In this document: one piece after another, positions 26,294 through 34,123 of the stretch
How positions within the stretch are numbered: position 1 is the first letter of the stretch
Layout: every line of letters begins with the position of its first letter
The notes under the pieces: model-generated
Seen by the model: only the letters and a program-made list of their open reading frames with translations
Told to the model about the DNA's origin: nothing
Databases searched by the model: none
Program-made: the position numbers and the translations under genes
Assembly (NCBI GenBank): GCA_017623255.1
Contig: JAGAPL010000044.1
Coordinates: 1-51,167 of the forward strand
DNA from: Clostridia bacterium
Lineage (GTDB): Bacteria > Bacillota > Clostridia > Oscillospirales > CAG-272
DNA: 51,167 bases
Direction: 5' to 3'

Positions 26294-26725
26294 ATGGCAT
26301 ACAGCGCAAAGGTTATGGATCATTTCCAGAACCCCAGAAACGTAGGTAAAATTGAAGACGCCAGCGGCGTTGGCGAAGTAGGCAACGCAAAGTGCGGCGA
26401 TATCATGAAGATATATCTTAAGATTGAAAACGATGTTATTGTAGATGTAAAGTTCAACACATTCGGCTGCGCATCTGCAATTGCAACAAGCTCTATGGCA
26501 ACAGAGCTTATCAAAGGCAAGCCCGTTTCCGAAGCTCTCACACTGACAAACAAAGCAGTTGTTGAAGCTCTTGACGGTTTGCCTCCTGTAAAGATCCATT
26601 GCTCTGTTCTTGCAGAGGAAGCAGTTAAGGCTGCAATCAAGGATTATTACGACAGAAACGGCATCGAATACGATGCAGAACTTTTTGGAGAATCCGGTTG
26701 TTCCAATTGCTGTCATTGCGACTGA
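26294..26725 (+). CDS. iscU: Iron-sulfur cluster scaffold IscU (NifU N-terminal type)
   Basis: 143 residues. Scaffold on which NifS-derived sulfur and iron form clusters. Conserved cysteines lie in NAKCGDIM, NTFGCASAIA and KIHCSVLAEEA; the HCSVLAEE context and lack of the SufU insertion place it in the IscU/NifU group. After the normal end it has an added tail GESGCSNCCHCD with four cysteines, not needed for the classical scaffold and perhaps an extra metal site. GAGGTG precedes the ATG. Confidence 0.95.
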   Translation: MAYSAKVMDHFQNPRNVGKIEDASGVGEVGNAKCGDIMKIYLKIENDVIVDVKFNTFGCASAIATSSMATELIKGKPVSEALTLTNKAVVEALDGLPPVKIHCSVLAEEAVKAAIKDYYDRNGIEYDAELFGESGCSNCCHCD

Positions 26726-26759
26726 TTGACTAATAATAAATAAGTTTGGGAGAGTACTT

Positions 26760-27671
26760 ATGATAGGCGATATTCAGAAGGAAATACTTCGACTTAAAAA
26801 GGAAAAAGACGTTTGCATTCTTGCTCATTGCTACGAAAACAGAGACGTTGTTGAAATAGCAGATTTTGTGGGCGATTCATTTCAGCTTGCGAAGCTTGCG
26901 CAGACAGTTGAAAGCAAAACTGTTGTTATGTGCGGCGTGCGTTTTATGGCTGAGGGCGTAAAGCTTCTTTCTCCCGAAAAAACTGTTATCTTATCTCATG
27001 CTGAAGCAGGCTGTCCTATGGCAGAGCAGTTCACAGGTGAGGACGTGAAGGCTTTCAGAAAAGCTAATCCCGACTATGCCGTGGTTGCTTATGTAAATAC
27101 GACTGCGGATATAAAAAAGGAAGCGGACGTTTGCGTAACAAGCGCATCTGCTGTGAAGATTGTTGCGGCAATGGAAGAGAAGAATATCCTGTTCATTCCC
27201 GATTGCAATCTTGGCTCCTATGTAGCATCTAAGGTAACGGACAAGAATATCGTTATGTGGAAGGGCGGTTGCCCCATTCATTCTTCCATCACACCTGAGG
27301 AGGCTGATGCAGCGCTGGCGGCTCATCCCGAGGCAAAGTTCCTCGTTCATCCCGAGTGTGTAAAGGCTGTTGCTGATAAGGCTGACTTCATCGGCTCCAC
27401 AACTGCTATTATGGACTATGCTAAAAAGAGCGATGCCAAGGAATTTATCATCGGAACAGAAAATTCCATAGCAGAGCATCTTAAGCACGAATGTCCCGAT
27501 AAAAAATTCTACACTCTTTCCAAGCGTTTTATTTGCCCCGATATGCGCCTCACAACTTTGCGCGATGTGCTTGATTGCATTAACGGAGTTGGTGGTGAGG
27601 TTATTGAACTTGATCCTGACACAATGGAAAAGGCGGTTGTTTGCCTTAACCGTATGATCGAGCTTGGCTAA
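26760..27671 (+). CDS. nadA: Quinolinate synthase NadA
   Basis: 303 residues. Condenses iminoaspartate with dihydroxyacetone phosphate in NAD synthesis, with a [4Fe-4S] cluster held by three cysteines, most likely those in TVVMCGVRFMAE, PDCNLGSYV and RFICPDMR. ILAHCYENRDVVEIADFVGDS is distinctive. nadB and nadC are not adjacent; its partners here are the cluster-building genes nifS and iscU, which fits its need for a cluster. Confidence 0.96.
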   Translation: MIGDIQKEILRLKKEKDVCILAHCYENRDVVEIADFVGDSFQLAKLAQTVESKTVVMCGVRFMAEGVKLLSPEKTVILSHAEAGCPMAEQFTGEDVKAFRKANPDYAVVAYVNTTADIKKEADVCVTSASAVKIVAAMEEKNILFIPDCNLGSYVASKVTDKNIVMWKGGCPIHSSITPEEADAALAAHPEAKFLVHPECVKAVADKADFIGSTTAIMDYAKKSDAKEFIIGTENSIAEHLKHECPDKKFYTLSKRFICPDMRLTTLRDVLDCINGVGGEVIELDPDTMEKAVVCLNRMIELG

Positions 27672-27682
27672 AATATAAAATA

Positions 27683-27712
27683 AAAAAGCGGCGTATTTGC
27701 GCCGCTTTTTGT
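27683..27712 (+). terminator. Intrinsic terminator after nadA
   Basis: AAAAAGCGGCG (27683-27693), loop TATTTG, CGCCGCTTTTT (27700-27710). It begins 11 nt after the nadA stop; mnmA starts 20 nt later, so mnmA gets either read-through or its own weak promoter. Confidence 0.93.
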
Positions 27713-27732
27713 GAAGTGATACGGAGTTATCA

Positions 27733-28770
27733 ATGAGTAATAAGAAAAAAGTTTTGCTTGCAATGAGCGGAGGGGTTGATTCCTCTGCGGCAGCGGTATG
27801 CTTGCAGAATGCAGGCTATGAATGTGTTGGCGCAACAATGCTTATGCAGGATAGCGGCGAGAGCGGCGCAGAGGATGCGCGCGCAGTTGCCAATACGTTG
27901 GGTATGGAATTTTCTGTTCTTGACGTTAGAGAGCAGTTTAAAAAAGAGGTTATGGATGAGTTTGTTGCTTCTTATTTGAGAGGAGAAACTCCCAATCCCT
28001 GTATCGTGTGCAACAAAAAGCTGAAATTCGGTCTCTTTGCGGATTATGCAAAGGATATTGGCGCTGATTATTTTGCAACGGGCCACTATGCAAGAGTTGA
28101 AAAATACGGTGAGCGGTATGCAATAAAAAAGGGCCTTGATGAGCGTAAGGACCAAAGCTACGTGCTTTATAATCTCACGCAGGAAACCCTTAGCCGACTG
28201 ATTTTGCCTCTTGGCAGTATGGAAAAGGCGGAAGTCAGAGAGCTTGCGCTTGATGCTGCATTAAAAAATGCAGAGAAAAAAGAAAGCCAGGATATTTGTT
28301 TTGTTCCCGACGGAGATTACGTTGGATTTATTGAAAGAACGCTTGGAAAAGAAACTCCCGAGGGCGATTTTGTGCTTCGTGACGGAAAGGTTATGGGACG
28401 CCATAAGGGAATAATCAGATATACTATCGGTCAACATAAAAAGCTTGGGCTTGGAATACACACTCCCCTTTACGTGCTTGAAAAGGATGCTGCGAATAAC
28501 CGCATCATTCTTGGCTCAAACGAAGATCTGTTTGTGAAAACTCTTGAGGCAAAGGACCTGAACTGGATGGCGATTGAAAAGCCTGATGCTCCTATCCGCG
28601 CTCTTGCGAAAATAAGATATAAGCACAGGGAACAACCTGCCACCATTGAGGTTATAGGCGAGGACAGAGTGAGAGTAACTTTTGATGAGCCTCAGAGAGC
28701 GGCAACACCCGGGCAGGCAGTTGTCTTCTATGATGGTGACACAGTCCTTGGCGGCGGAACTGTTATTTAA
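27733..28770 (+). CDS. mnmA: tRNA-specific 2-thiouridylase MnmA
   Basis: 345 residues. Makes 2-thiouridine at wobble position 34 of Lys, Glu and Gln tRNAs, using sulfur relayed from NifS/IscS. PP-loop MSGGVDSSAA at 11-20; nucleophilic cysteine 93 in NPCIVCNKKLKFG; second catalytic cysteine 189 in ESQDICFVP; TGHYARVE and DQSYVLYNL are further family marks. CGGAG at 27722 precedes the ATG. It forms a functional set with nifS. The tRNA-Glu at 4856-4930 has a CUC anticodon and is not itself the substrate. Confidence 0.97.
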   Translation: MSNKKKVLLAMSGGVDSSAAAVCLQNAGYECVGATMLMQDSGESGAEDARAVANTLGMEFSVLDVREQFKKEVMDEFVASYLRGETPNPCIVCNKKLKFGLFADYAKDIGADYFATGHYARVEKYGERYAIKKGLDERKDQSYVLYNLTQETLSRLILPLGSMEKAEVRELALDAALKNAEKKESQDICFVPDGDYVGFIERTLGKETPEGDFVLRDGKVMGRHKGIIRYTIGQHKKLGLGIHTPLYVLEKDAANNRIILGSNEDLFVKTLEAKDLNWMAIEKPDAPIRALAKIRYKHREQPATIEVIGEDRVRVTFDEPQRAATPGQAVVFYDGDTVLGGGTVI

Positions 28771-28797
28771 AAAATTTTAAAAAAGAAGAACTGCATT

Positions 28798-28840
28798 TGA
28801 GGCGCGCTCCGCAAGGAAGTGCGCCTCAGCTATATTTTGT
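28798..28840 (+). terminator. Hairpin terminator of mnmA
   Basis: TGAGGCGC (28798-28805) pairs with GCGCCTCA (28821-28828), with an inner CTCC/GGAA-type stem, followed by GCTATATTTTGT. The T-tract is imperfect. Confidence 0.65.
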
Positions 28841-28842
28841 AT

Positions 28843-28881
28843 AGAAAAACGGAGACTACTTCTTTACGAAGCGTCTCCGTT
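28843..28881 (-). terminator. Intrinsic terminator of the DUF4173-like gene
   Basis: Read on the minus strand: AACGGAGAC (28873-28881), inner loop with a CTTCG/GAAG stem, GTCTCCGTT (28848-28856), then TTTC. It lies 12 nt after the stop of the convergent gene. Confidence 0.88.
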
Positions 28882-28892
28882 GCAGCTTTTCC

Positions 28893-30482
28893 TTATTCTT
28901 TTATAAGTCCGTATTTTGTTAATGCCTTTTTTGCTCGATATGTGGGAATGTCAAATCCAAAGAAATCGTTTTCAAAATCTTCAATATAAGAGGCTCTGTT
29001 CTTAAGATTGTCCTTCAGTTCTAAATACATTTCCTCGGGGATGGGTTTACCGTTTTCCTTCCTTTTGTCAAGTTCTTCTGCAAGGTGAACAAGAGCAGGA
29101 ATTGAGGCATCGTCAAGTCGGTGCATAGCTTCAATATCAACCATATCAAGAGTTCCTTCAAGATAGCGATCAACATTATACTCGGCAATAATTCCGTTCA
29201 CGTTTGAAAGAGAGAGAACTGCAAAGAAAATAACGCAAACAAAAAATGAGGTCCAAACGGTTTTTATTTTAGTTGCAAATCTTCCTATGGCAATGATAAT
29301 AAATACAACTGCTATAAGCGCCATAAACCACATAGCGTAAACCCTTTTTTGAGTGAGTCCGTAGCTGTCAATATACATAACGAGTTTAGCAACTGCTGTG
29401 CTGATAAGCACCAGAGTGAAAGCACAGAAAACTGTGCTCAGTATTTTAAGCAGAGTACTTGTTTTTTCATCTTTTCTTTTTGTAAATAATACTATTGCCA
29501 TAATAATTACAAGATTTATGAAAGAAACCGCGCACAGTTGAAAAAAGCCTTCACGTGCGTAAACAGCATAGCTAAAATCATCCGGAAGAACACCTGTGAA
29601 GCCGGAAACATAATATTTCCATTGCGATATAAAATAGATGATATAAACGAAAAGTATTGGCAGCGCAGCAGTAAGCGCTGTTAGCTGAGGCATAATTCTA
29701 ACGATTGAAAAACCATTGTTACAATCCTCTGCAGTTATAGTTTTTTTGAGGAGTTTTTCTGAAGATGATTCGAAAAGTCCAAAAACGTACATACTAAGGG
29801 GCAGAGCAAGAATAAGGCTGCCTATATGTGAAAATAAGGTTTCCACATTAAAATCAAATATTTTTTCAAATATTGAAATGAAGCTGTCGTCATATGAAAG
29901 CAAGAGAAAAATAACAATTGTAGGAATGGCGGCAATAGCAAGTCCGACCAATGCCTTCAAAATGATCTTCATGCTGCTTTTTGCTTTTCCGTAAGCAAGT
30001 GCGCGGAATATTTTTGTCAAAGAATAGAAAGGCATAACAAATATAGCCTTCACATAGTCAATAAAAATAAAATCTGAAATGCCGCTTTCAAGTGTATTGT
30101 TAAAAGCTGCGTATATAAAGTAGCAATAGCTTGTTATGATATAAGTAAAAACCAGAAAGATAAGAAAACTGCTGTTTGTGATAATAATGGCGGGAGAGAC
30201 AGCCAAGGCTGAAACGGCCACCGCCAGTGCCATGGATGGAATTTTAATTTTTTTGATTTTTAAAATGGTGAAAGTTGCTATAAAAATAAGCAATACAAAA
30301 GAAAAGCCGCCCAGAGTGTTTTCAAAAACGGGAAAAACTCTGCAGAATAGATAACTGAAAAAATAGCTAAGCCATGCAAAAACCACATCGGGAATGCTAT
30401 AGCTTTTTACATTTTTTGAATTATCGCAGGTATCTTTTTCTGAATTGGGCAGCAGGTTAGTATTTTTAACATTTTCGTTCAT
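28893..30482 (-). CDS. Large membrane protein with DUF4153/DUF4173-type region
   Basis: 529 residues with about a dozen membrane helices starting near residue 33. The section LPDDFSYAVYAREGFFQLCA followed by a hydrophobic FINLVIIM resembles the DUF4173 signature (Y-A-x-x-G-F-x-x-L). The cytoplasmic or external C-terminal 90 residues (YNVDRYLEGTLDMVDIEAM and onward) are soluble. Function unknown. It is the last gene of a three-gene operon with DUF2975 and XRE genes (27 nt after the XRE stop), so it is probably controlled by that regulator. Confidence 0.78.
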   Translation of the reverse strand: MNENVKNTNLLPNSEKDTCDNSKNVKSYSIPDVVFAWLSYFFSYLFCRVFPVFENTLGGFSFVLLIFIATFTILKIKKIKIPSMALAVAVSALAVSPAIIITNSSFLIFLVFTYIITSYCYFIYAAFNNTLESGISDFIFIDYVKAIFVMPFYSLTKIFRALAYGKAKSSMKIILKALVGLAIAAIPTIVIFLLLSYDDSFISIFEKIFDFNVETLFSHIGSLILALPLSMYVFGLFESSSEKLLKKTITAEDCNNGFSIVRIMPQLTALTAALPILFVYIIYFISQWKYYVSGFTGVLPDDFSYAVYAREGFFQLCAVSFINLVIIMAIVLFTKRKDEKTSTLLKILSTVFCAFTLVLISTAVAKLVMYIDSYGLTQKRVYAMWFMALIAVVFIIIAIGRFATKIKTVWTSFFVCVIFFAVLSLSNVNGIIAEYNVDRYLEGTLDMVDIEAMHRLDDASIPALVHLAEELDKRKENGKPIPEEMYLELKDNLKNRASYIEDFENDFFGFDIPTYRAKKALTKYGLIKE

Positions 30483-30509
30483 AAAAACCTCTGTCTGATA
30501 TTCGATTAT

Positions 30510-30722
30510 TTAATCTTTATTGTCGGGAACATATTCAATAATATCCTCAACTTTGCAGTCAAGAGCGCGGCAAATGGCATCTAATGTTGAGAAGCGGATA
30601 GCTTTTGCCTTGTTATTTTTCAAAATTGATAGATTTGCAAGAGTTATGCCAACTCGCTCGGAAAGCTCTCCCAACGATATCTTGCGTTTTGCCATCATAA
30701 CATCTAAGTTTATAATTATCAC
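30510..30722 (-). CDS. Small XRE/Cro-type regulator (YozG-like)
   Basis: 70 residues from GTG 30722. The short N-terminus MIIINLDVMMAKRKISLGEL is as in YozG-type regulators, which supports the GTG start even though the ribosome site (AAAAAGGATC) is far upstream. The helix-turn-helix is LSERVGITLANLSILKNNK, followed by AIRFSTLDAICRALDCKVED. The family is usually encoded next to a DUF2975 membrane protein, as here (27 nt gap), and probably autoregulates the operon. Confidence 0.93.
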   Translation of the reverse strand: MIIINLDVMMAKRKISLGELSERVGITLANLSILKNNKAKAIRFSTLDAICRALDCKVEDIIEYVPDNKD

Positions 30723-30749
30723 AGTTCGAACCGATCCTTTTTCCTTAAA

Positions 30750-31223
30750 TTATACAGTGAGTTCATTTTCCTGCTTTATTTCAGTTGCTTCTTCAATAAC
30801 ATTTTTCACAACTCTCAGGCACATTCCAAGGAAAAATGCAAGGAATGCAACAAGGAAGGAAAGTTGAAAATAAAGACCCAGAGCACCGAAAAACAGGCAG
30901 AGAAGGAAGCAACACCAAGAAACACCACGAATATGTGCAACTGTGATTGCTGTGAAAACCTTTCCGCTTTTAACTCTGATAAGAATGGAGAAAAGGAGAA
31001 GATCCGCTGCAATGAAAGTCAGCACGATGCAGTAGGCACCGAACAAAACAAGCATCCTGCCGATATCTGAAATGCTGTCTCGGTTTCCGATATTGTCGGG
31101 GATTTTGATGAGCATTTCCGTCAAGTCAGGCAAAATAAATAATCCTGCAATGCATACGATGAAAAACAGCACGGATATTGCAAGGGAAATGGAAATTGAA
31201 AGGCTTTTTGGAATTTTGAACAT
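30750..31223 (-). CDS. DUF2975 family membrane protein (YoaS-like)
   Basis: 157 residues. Start chosen at ATG 31221-31223, 7 nt after AAGGAG; the ATG two codons earlier is too close. Four membrane segments: near 9-30, 45-75, 95-120 and 120-140. The fold and its pairing with a small XRE gene match the DUF2975/YozG modules known in Bacillus and Clostridia. Possibly a membrane sensor that sequesters the regulator, but this is inference. First gene of the operon. Confidence 0.87.
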   Translation of the reverse strand: MFKIPKSLSISISLAISVLFFIVCIAGLFILPDLTEMLIKIPDNIGNRDSISDIGRMLVLFGAYCIVLTFIAADLLLFSILIRVKSGKVFTAITVAHIRGVSWCCFLLCLFFGALGLYFQLSFLVAFLAFFLGMCLRVVKNVIEEATEIKQENELTV

Positions 31224-31251
31224 GATCATACTCCTTGTTTTTTACAAGTTT

Positions 31252-31325
31252 TGCAATATTGCACTTTTATGATAATATACTTTATTCCGTTTGTCAATAC
31301 TTTTTTATCGAAAAACGATAAAAAT
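31252..31325 (-). promoter_or_regulatory. Promoter and palindromes of the DUF2975-XRE operon
   Basis: Minus strand TTGACA (31292-31297), 17-nt spacer, TATCAT (31269-31274). Two palindromes flank it: TGCAATATTGCA (31252-31263, perfect 12 bp) just downstream of the -10, and TTTATCG-AAAAA-CGATAAA (around 31305-31323) upstream of the -35. Either could be the operator of the XRE protein encoded by the operon. Confidence 0.78.
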
Positions 31326-31414
31326 ATATTAAAATTCGCAAACGAGGAATTGCTGTTAGCATTAAAATACAGTTGAACTAAAAAAATATTTCAGCTTTGA
31401 ATAAAAACTGCAAT

Positions 31415-31446
31415 AAAAAACACCTTGCAGAGCAAGGTGTTTTTGT
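31415..31446 (-). terminator. Intrinsic terminator of dockerin gene A
   Basis: AAAAACACCTTGC (31416-31428) pairs with GCAAGGTGTTTTT (31432-31444), loop of 3, with T-run on the minus strand. Confidence 0.9.
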
Positions 31447-31460
31447 GAAGTCAAATATTA

Positions 31461-33887
31461 TCAACCATGGAATCCCCAGGCGGGTGTGGAGCCGTTATGG
31501 CCCCAAGTGTCAGCGTTATCAATATTCCAGGAGCCGCCGTTGTAGAACAGCTTCATGGGAGATTTGCTTGCATCAAAGGGAATTTCATCAATATCGTAAA
31601 CCCAGAGGTCTACTCCGTTATCCTTAATGAAGTTATAGAGCCATTCGTATCTTTCAACGTATACAGCCTTCTGCGCTTCATCTGTGCTTTCAAGATACCA
31701 GGAGTTGTGGCAAGCGGAAAGACCAAGAAATTCTGCATTCATAAGCAGATATTCGCATCTTCTGACCTGGTTACCTTCTGCAAGAGCGAGAGCCTTAAGG
31801 ATAAGTTCTCTCATATACTCATAGTTATCGCGCATATAAGCATAGTCAAACATATCACCGGGATAGTCAAGATTGTTTACGTAGCAATAGGATTCAATTG
31901 TTCCGTACTTATCGCCTGAAGTGGTGTTTATGTTACCGGCGTGATCCTGCATCTTTATGTATTCAAAGATAAATTCAGCTCCGTCACCGTAGTACATCTG
32001 CAGATATTCAAGCATAGTTGCTTCGAATTCTTCCAAACTCATGGCGCTCAGATTGCCGTCTTCATCCTCAGTTATGCTCCACATATACTTTGTTGCAAGA
32101 TATGCTTTGAGATTTTCAAAGATATATCCGCCGCTGCCGCCTTCATAGAAGAAGCCTGTTACATGGCAAACTTCAGAAGCATACTTGAAGTCGTAATAAA
32201 TATTATAAATATTGGGAGAATCGGAAAGGAAGGTGTTATAGCTTACAGCGTAGTACCAGTACCAAAGCTCAGCGCCTGATCTGTGGCAAGCCTCGCCCCA
32301 GCTTTTTATAGCCTCAGCACTCTGCAGACCGTCTCTGCCAAGAATATTTGTTTTTCCTTCGCACTCGCCTGAGTCAAGAGTGTGGTTGTTACAAACCTGT
32401 GCGCAGAACATGATTATAAGGTTTTCTTCGGGAATGATATCCTTATATCTTTCATCTGTGAAAAGCTTTTCATGAGCAGGTGTGCTGTCATACAAAATAG
32501 TATAGAGCTTCATGCCGGGATATGCGTCCTTGATAGCAGCTCCATATCCGTTGGCGCTGTATGTGCCATCGCCTGTTTCATCCATGCTCGCTGCTCTGCC
32601 GTCATAATATTCAACGATATCTCGGCAAGCTCTGTTTGCAAGATATATATTAAGGCCTGCTGCACCTGTGTTAAGGCGTTCGCCTTTCTTTCTGTCAGTA
32701 CCTGAAGCGCTTATGAACTTGCAATTGTTGCAAGAGCAAGCATAATTTGCATTGTCGCAAATTGAGAAGGACATACAGGATGTTTCTTCATGGAAAGTAT
32801 GCCAACCGCTGATAAGTCTCATAACTTCAAGCAGACCACGGAAAAGTGTTGCATACTCAGTGTCGCTTGTGGAACAGGGGTTCCACTCAAGCTCGTTCTG
32901 CTGAACACCTGCATCCATTTTTGCCCAATAAGCATCGGGATTGGTTCCATCATAGTCAATATCAACCTGTCCTGTTGCCATCTTCCAAAAATAGCCGTAG
33001 GAGTGAGCATTGATCCAGTGAGGACCGGTAAGTGTTCCGTAAGCTACGCCGTCGTGAGAATAAAGAGTTGAACCGTTAAGGCGGTTAGCAAAATAAATGC
33101 CCGTTTTATCCTCTGTCATATTCTGGCCTGTGAAACGGAACGTTGTGCCGGGATTTCTGTATACGCTTGTTCCCTCAGCAATATCTATAGTTCTTTCATT
33201 ATAGAGATATACCTCGTGGGGAGCATAGAATCTGTAGCCGAGAACTTCTTCAAGGATCTCGTAAACAGCATACATATTTCCGCGGCGTGTGCCGTAGATA
33301 TACAGATCGCCGTTTTTAACTTCGTATTCATAATTTTCAACCCCAAGCTTTTCTTCAAGTCCGGGGATAGTTGTAACGTCAACCATTTCGATCACATAAT
33401 CTGATGTTGCTTCAGTTACAATGGGGAGAGAAACGCCTGTTGCGCTCTCAACATATTTGCTCAGAGTTGTTGCAGCATAATATGTGTTTTCAACGTATTT
33501 AGAGTCTTCGTGATAAACTATGCAGTAATTTGAAATATCGTTGCCTGCAATAGTGAATCTGTCCACAGCTTTGGCGTTATCATAAGCTTCAATGTTATCA
33601 ACGCCTGCAAAGCACTTGCTGAGAATAAGCAGATCCTTGGCATTTAAACAGCCGTCAGCATTGATATCTGAAGCTCGTGTGTCAGCTCCGGGGATAGATA
33701 TTAAATGCTTTTTGATTTCCAGGCTGTCAACAGCGTTTAAGGAGCCGTCGCTGTTGGAATCGCCCAAAACGAATGCATCGTCAGTGTAGATATTATATTT
33801 GGAATCGTTTGTCACCAAAGCTGCGGCAGAAACAAACATTGATCCAACCATAATCAAGCACAGCAATGCGGAAATTATTTTCTTCAT
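31461..33887 (-). CDS. Secreted dockerin protein with alpha-glucuronidase-like N-domain and DUF4838 (paralog A)
   Basis: 808 residues from ATG 33885-33887, 9 nt after AGGAGG. Signal peptide 1-23. A type I dockerin follows at once: calcium-loop repeats at 42-62 (GDSNSDGSLNAVDSLEIKK) and 74-94 (DINADGCLNAKDLLILSK). Residues about 110-235 resemble the GH67/GH20 accessory domain (YIYGTRRGNMYAVYEILEE), and the rest DUF4838, with cysteines in SFSICDNANYACSCNNCKF. It ends GSTPAWGFHG. A dockerin next to the signal peptide is unusual; most are C-terminal. It probably acts on an acidic or acetamido sugar chain; no catalytic assignment. Paralog B lies at 35819-38428 in opposite orientation. Confidence 0.88.
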   Translation of the reverse strand: MKKIISALLCLIMVGSMFVSAAALVTNDSKYNIYTDDAFVLGDSNSDGSLNAVDSLEIKKHLISIPGADTRASDINADGCLNAKDLLILSKCFAGVDNIEAYDNAKAVDRFTIAGNDISNYCIVYHEDSKYVENTYYAATTLSKYVESATGVSLPIVTEATSDYVIEMVDVTTIPGLEEKLGVENYEYEVKNGDLYIYGTRRGNMYAVYEILEEVLGYRFYAPHEVYLYNERTIDIAEGTSVYRNPGTTFRFTGQNMTEDKTGIYFANRLNGSTLYSHDGVAYGTLTGPHWINAHSYGYFWKMATGQVDIDYDGTNPDAYWAKMDAGVQQNELEWNPCSTSDTEYATLFRGLLEVMRLISGWHTFHEETSCMSFSICDNANYACSCNNCKFISASGTDRKKGERLNTGAAGLNIYLANRACRDIVEYYDGRAASMDETGDGTYSANGYGAAIKDAYPGMKLYTILYDSTPAHEKLFTDERYKDIIPEENLIIMFCAQVCNNHTLDSGECEGKTNILGRDGLQSAEAIKSWGEACHRSGAELWYWYYAVSYNTFLSDSPNIYNIYYDFKYASEVCHVTGFFYEGGSGGYIFENLKAYLATKYMWSITEDEDGNLSAMSLEEFEATMLEYLQMYYGDGAEFIFEYIKMQDHAGNINTTSGDKYGTIESYCYVNNLDYPGDMFDYAYMRDNYEYMRELILKALALAEGNQVRRCEYLLMNAEFLGLSACHNSWYLESTDEAQKAVYVERYEWLYNFIKDNGVDLWVYDIDEIPFDASKSPMKLFYNGGSWNIDNADTWGHNGSTPAWGFHG

Positions 33888-33921
33888 ATTATATGACCTC
33901 CTATAATATTCATACATTATT

Positions 33922-33949
33922 ATTTTAACATATTTTTGTTCAAAATCAA
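33922..33949 (-). promoter_or_regulatory. Promoter of dockerin gene A
   Basis: Minus strand TTGATT (33944-33949), 16-nt spacer, TAAAAT (33922-33927). The block from the -35 through CAAAAATATG matches the promoter of paralog B at 19 of 21 positions, with the same 16-nt spacing. Confidence 0.75.
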
Positions 33950-34123
33950 TATTTAATAAAAAAATACATTCAAAATCAGGGGCCTTTTTACCAAGAATTA
34001 TGTCTGCATATGAGCGCTTATTTATTAGGCGTGTGCCAATTTTGGACCGATAAATATTTGTTACTTGTAATATGTTATAAATTGTGATAAAGTGTTATCA
34101 GATAAACCTGATAGGAGAGAATT

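Noticed and set aside
34009..34024. cre-like site (TGAGCGCTTA) between dockerin gene A and GH43
   Set aside because: It has the AGCGCT core but too few outer matches to the CcpA consensus to be listed as a feature.
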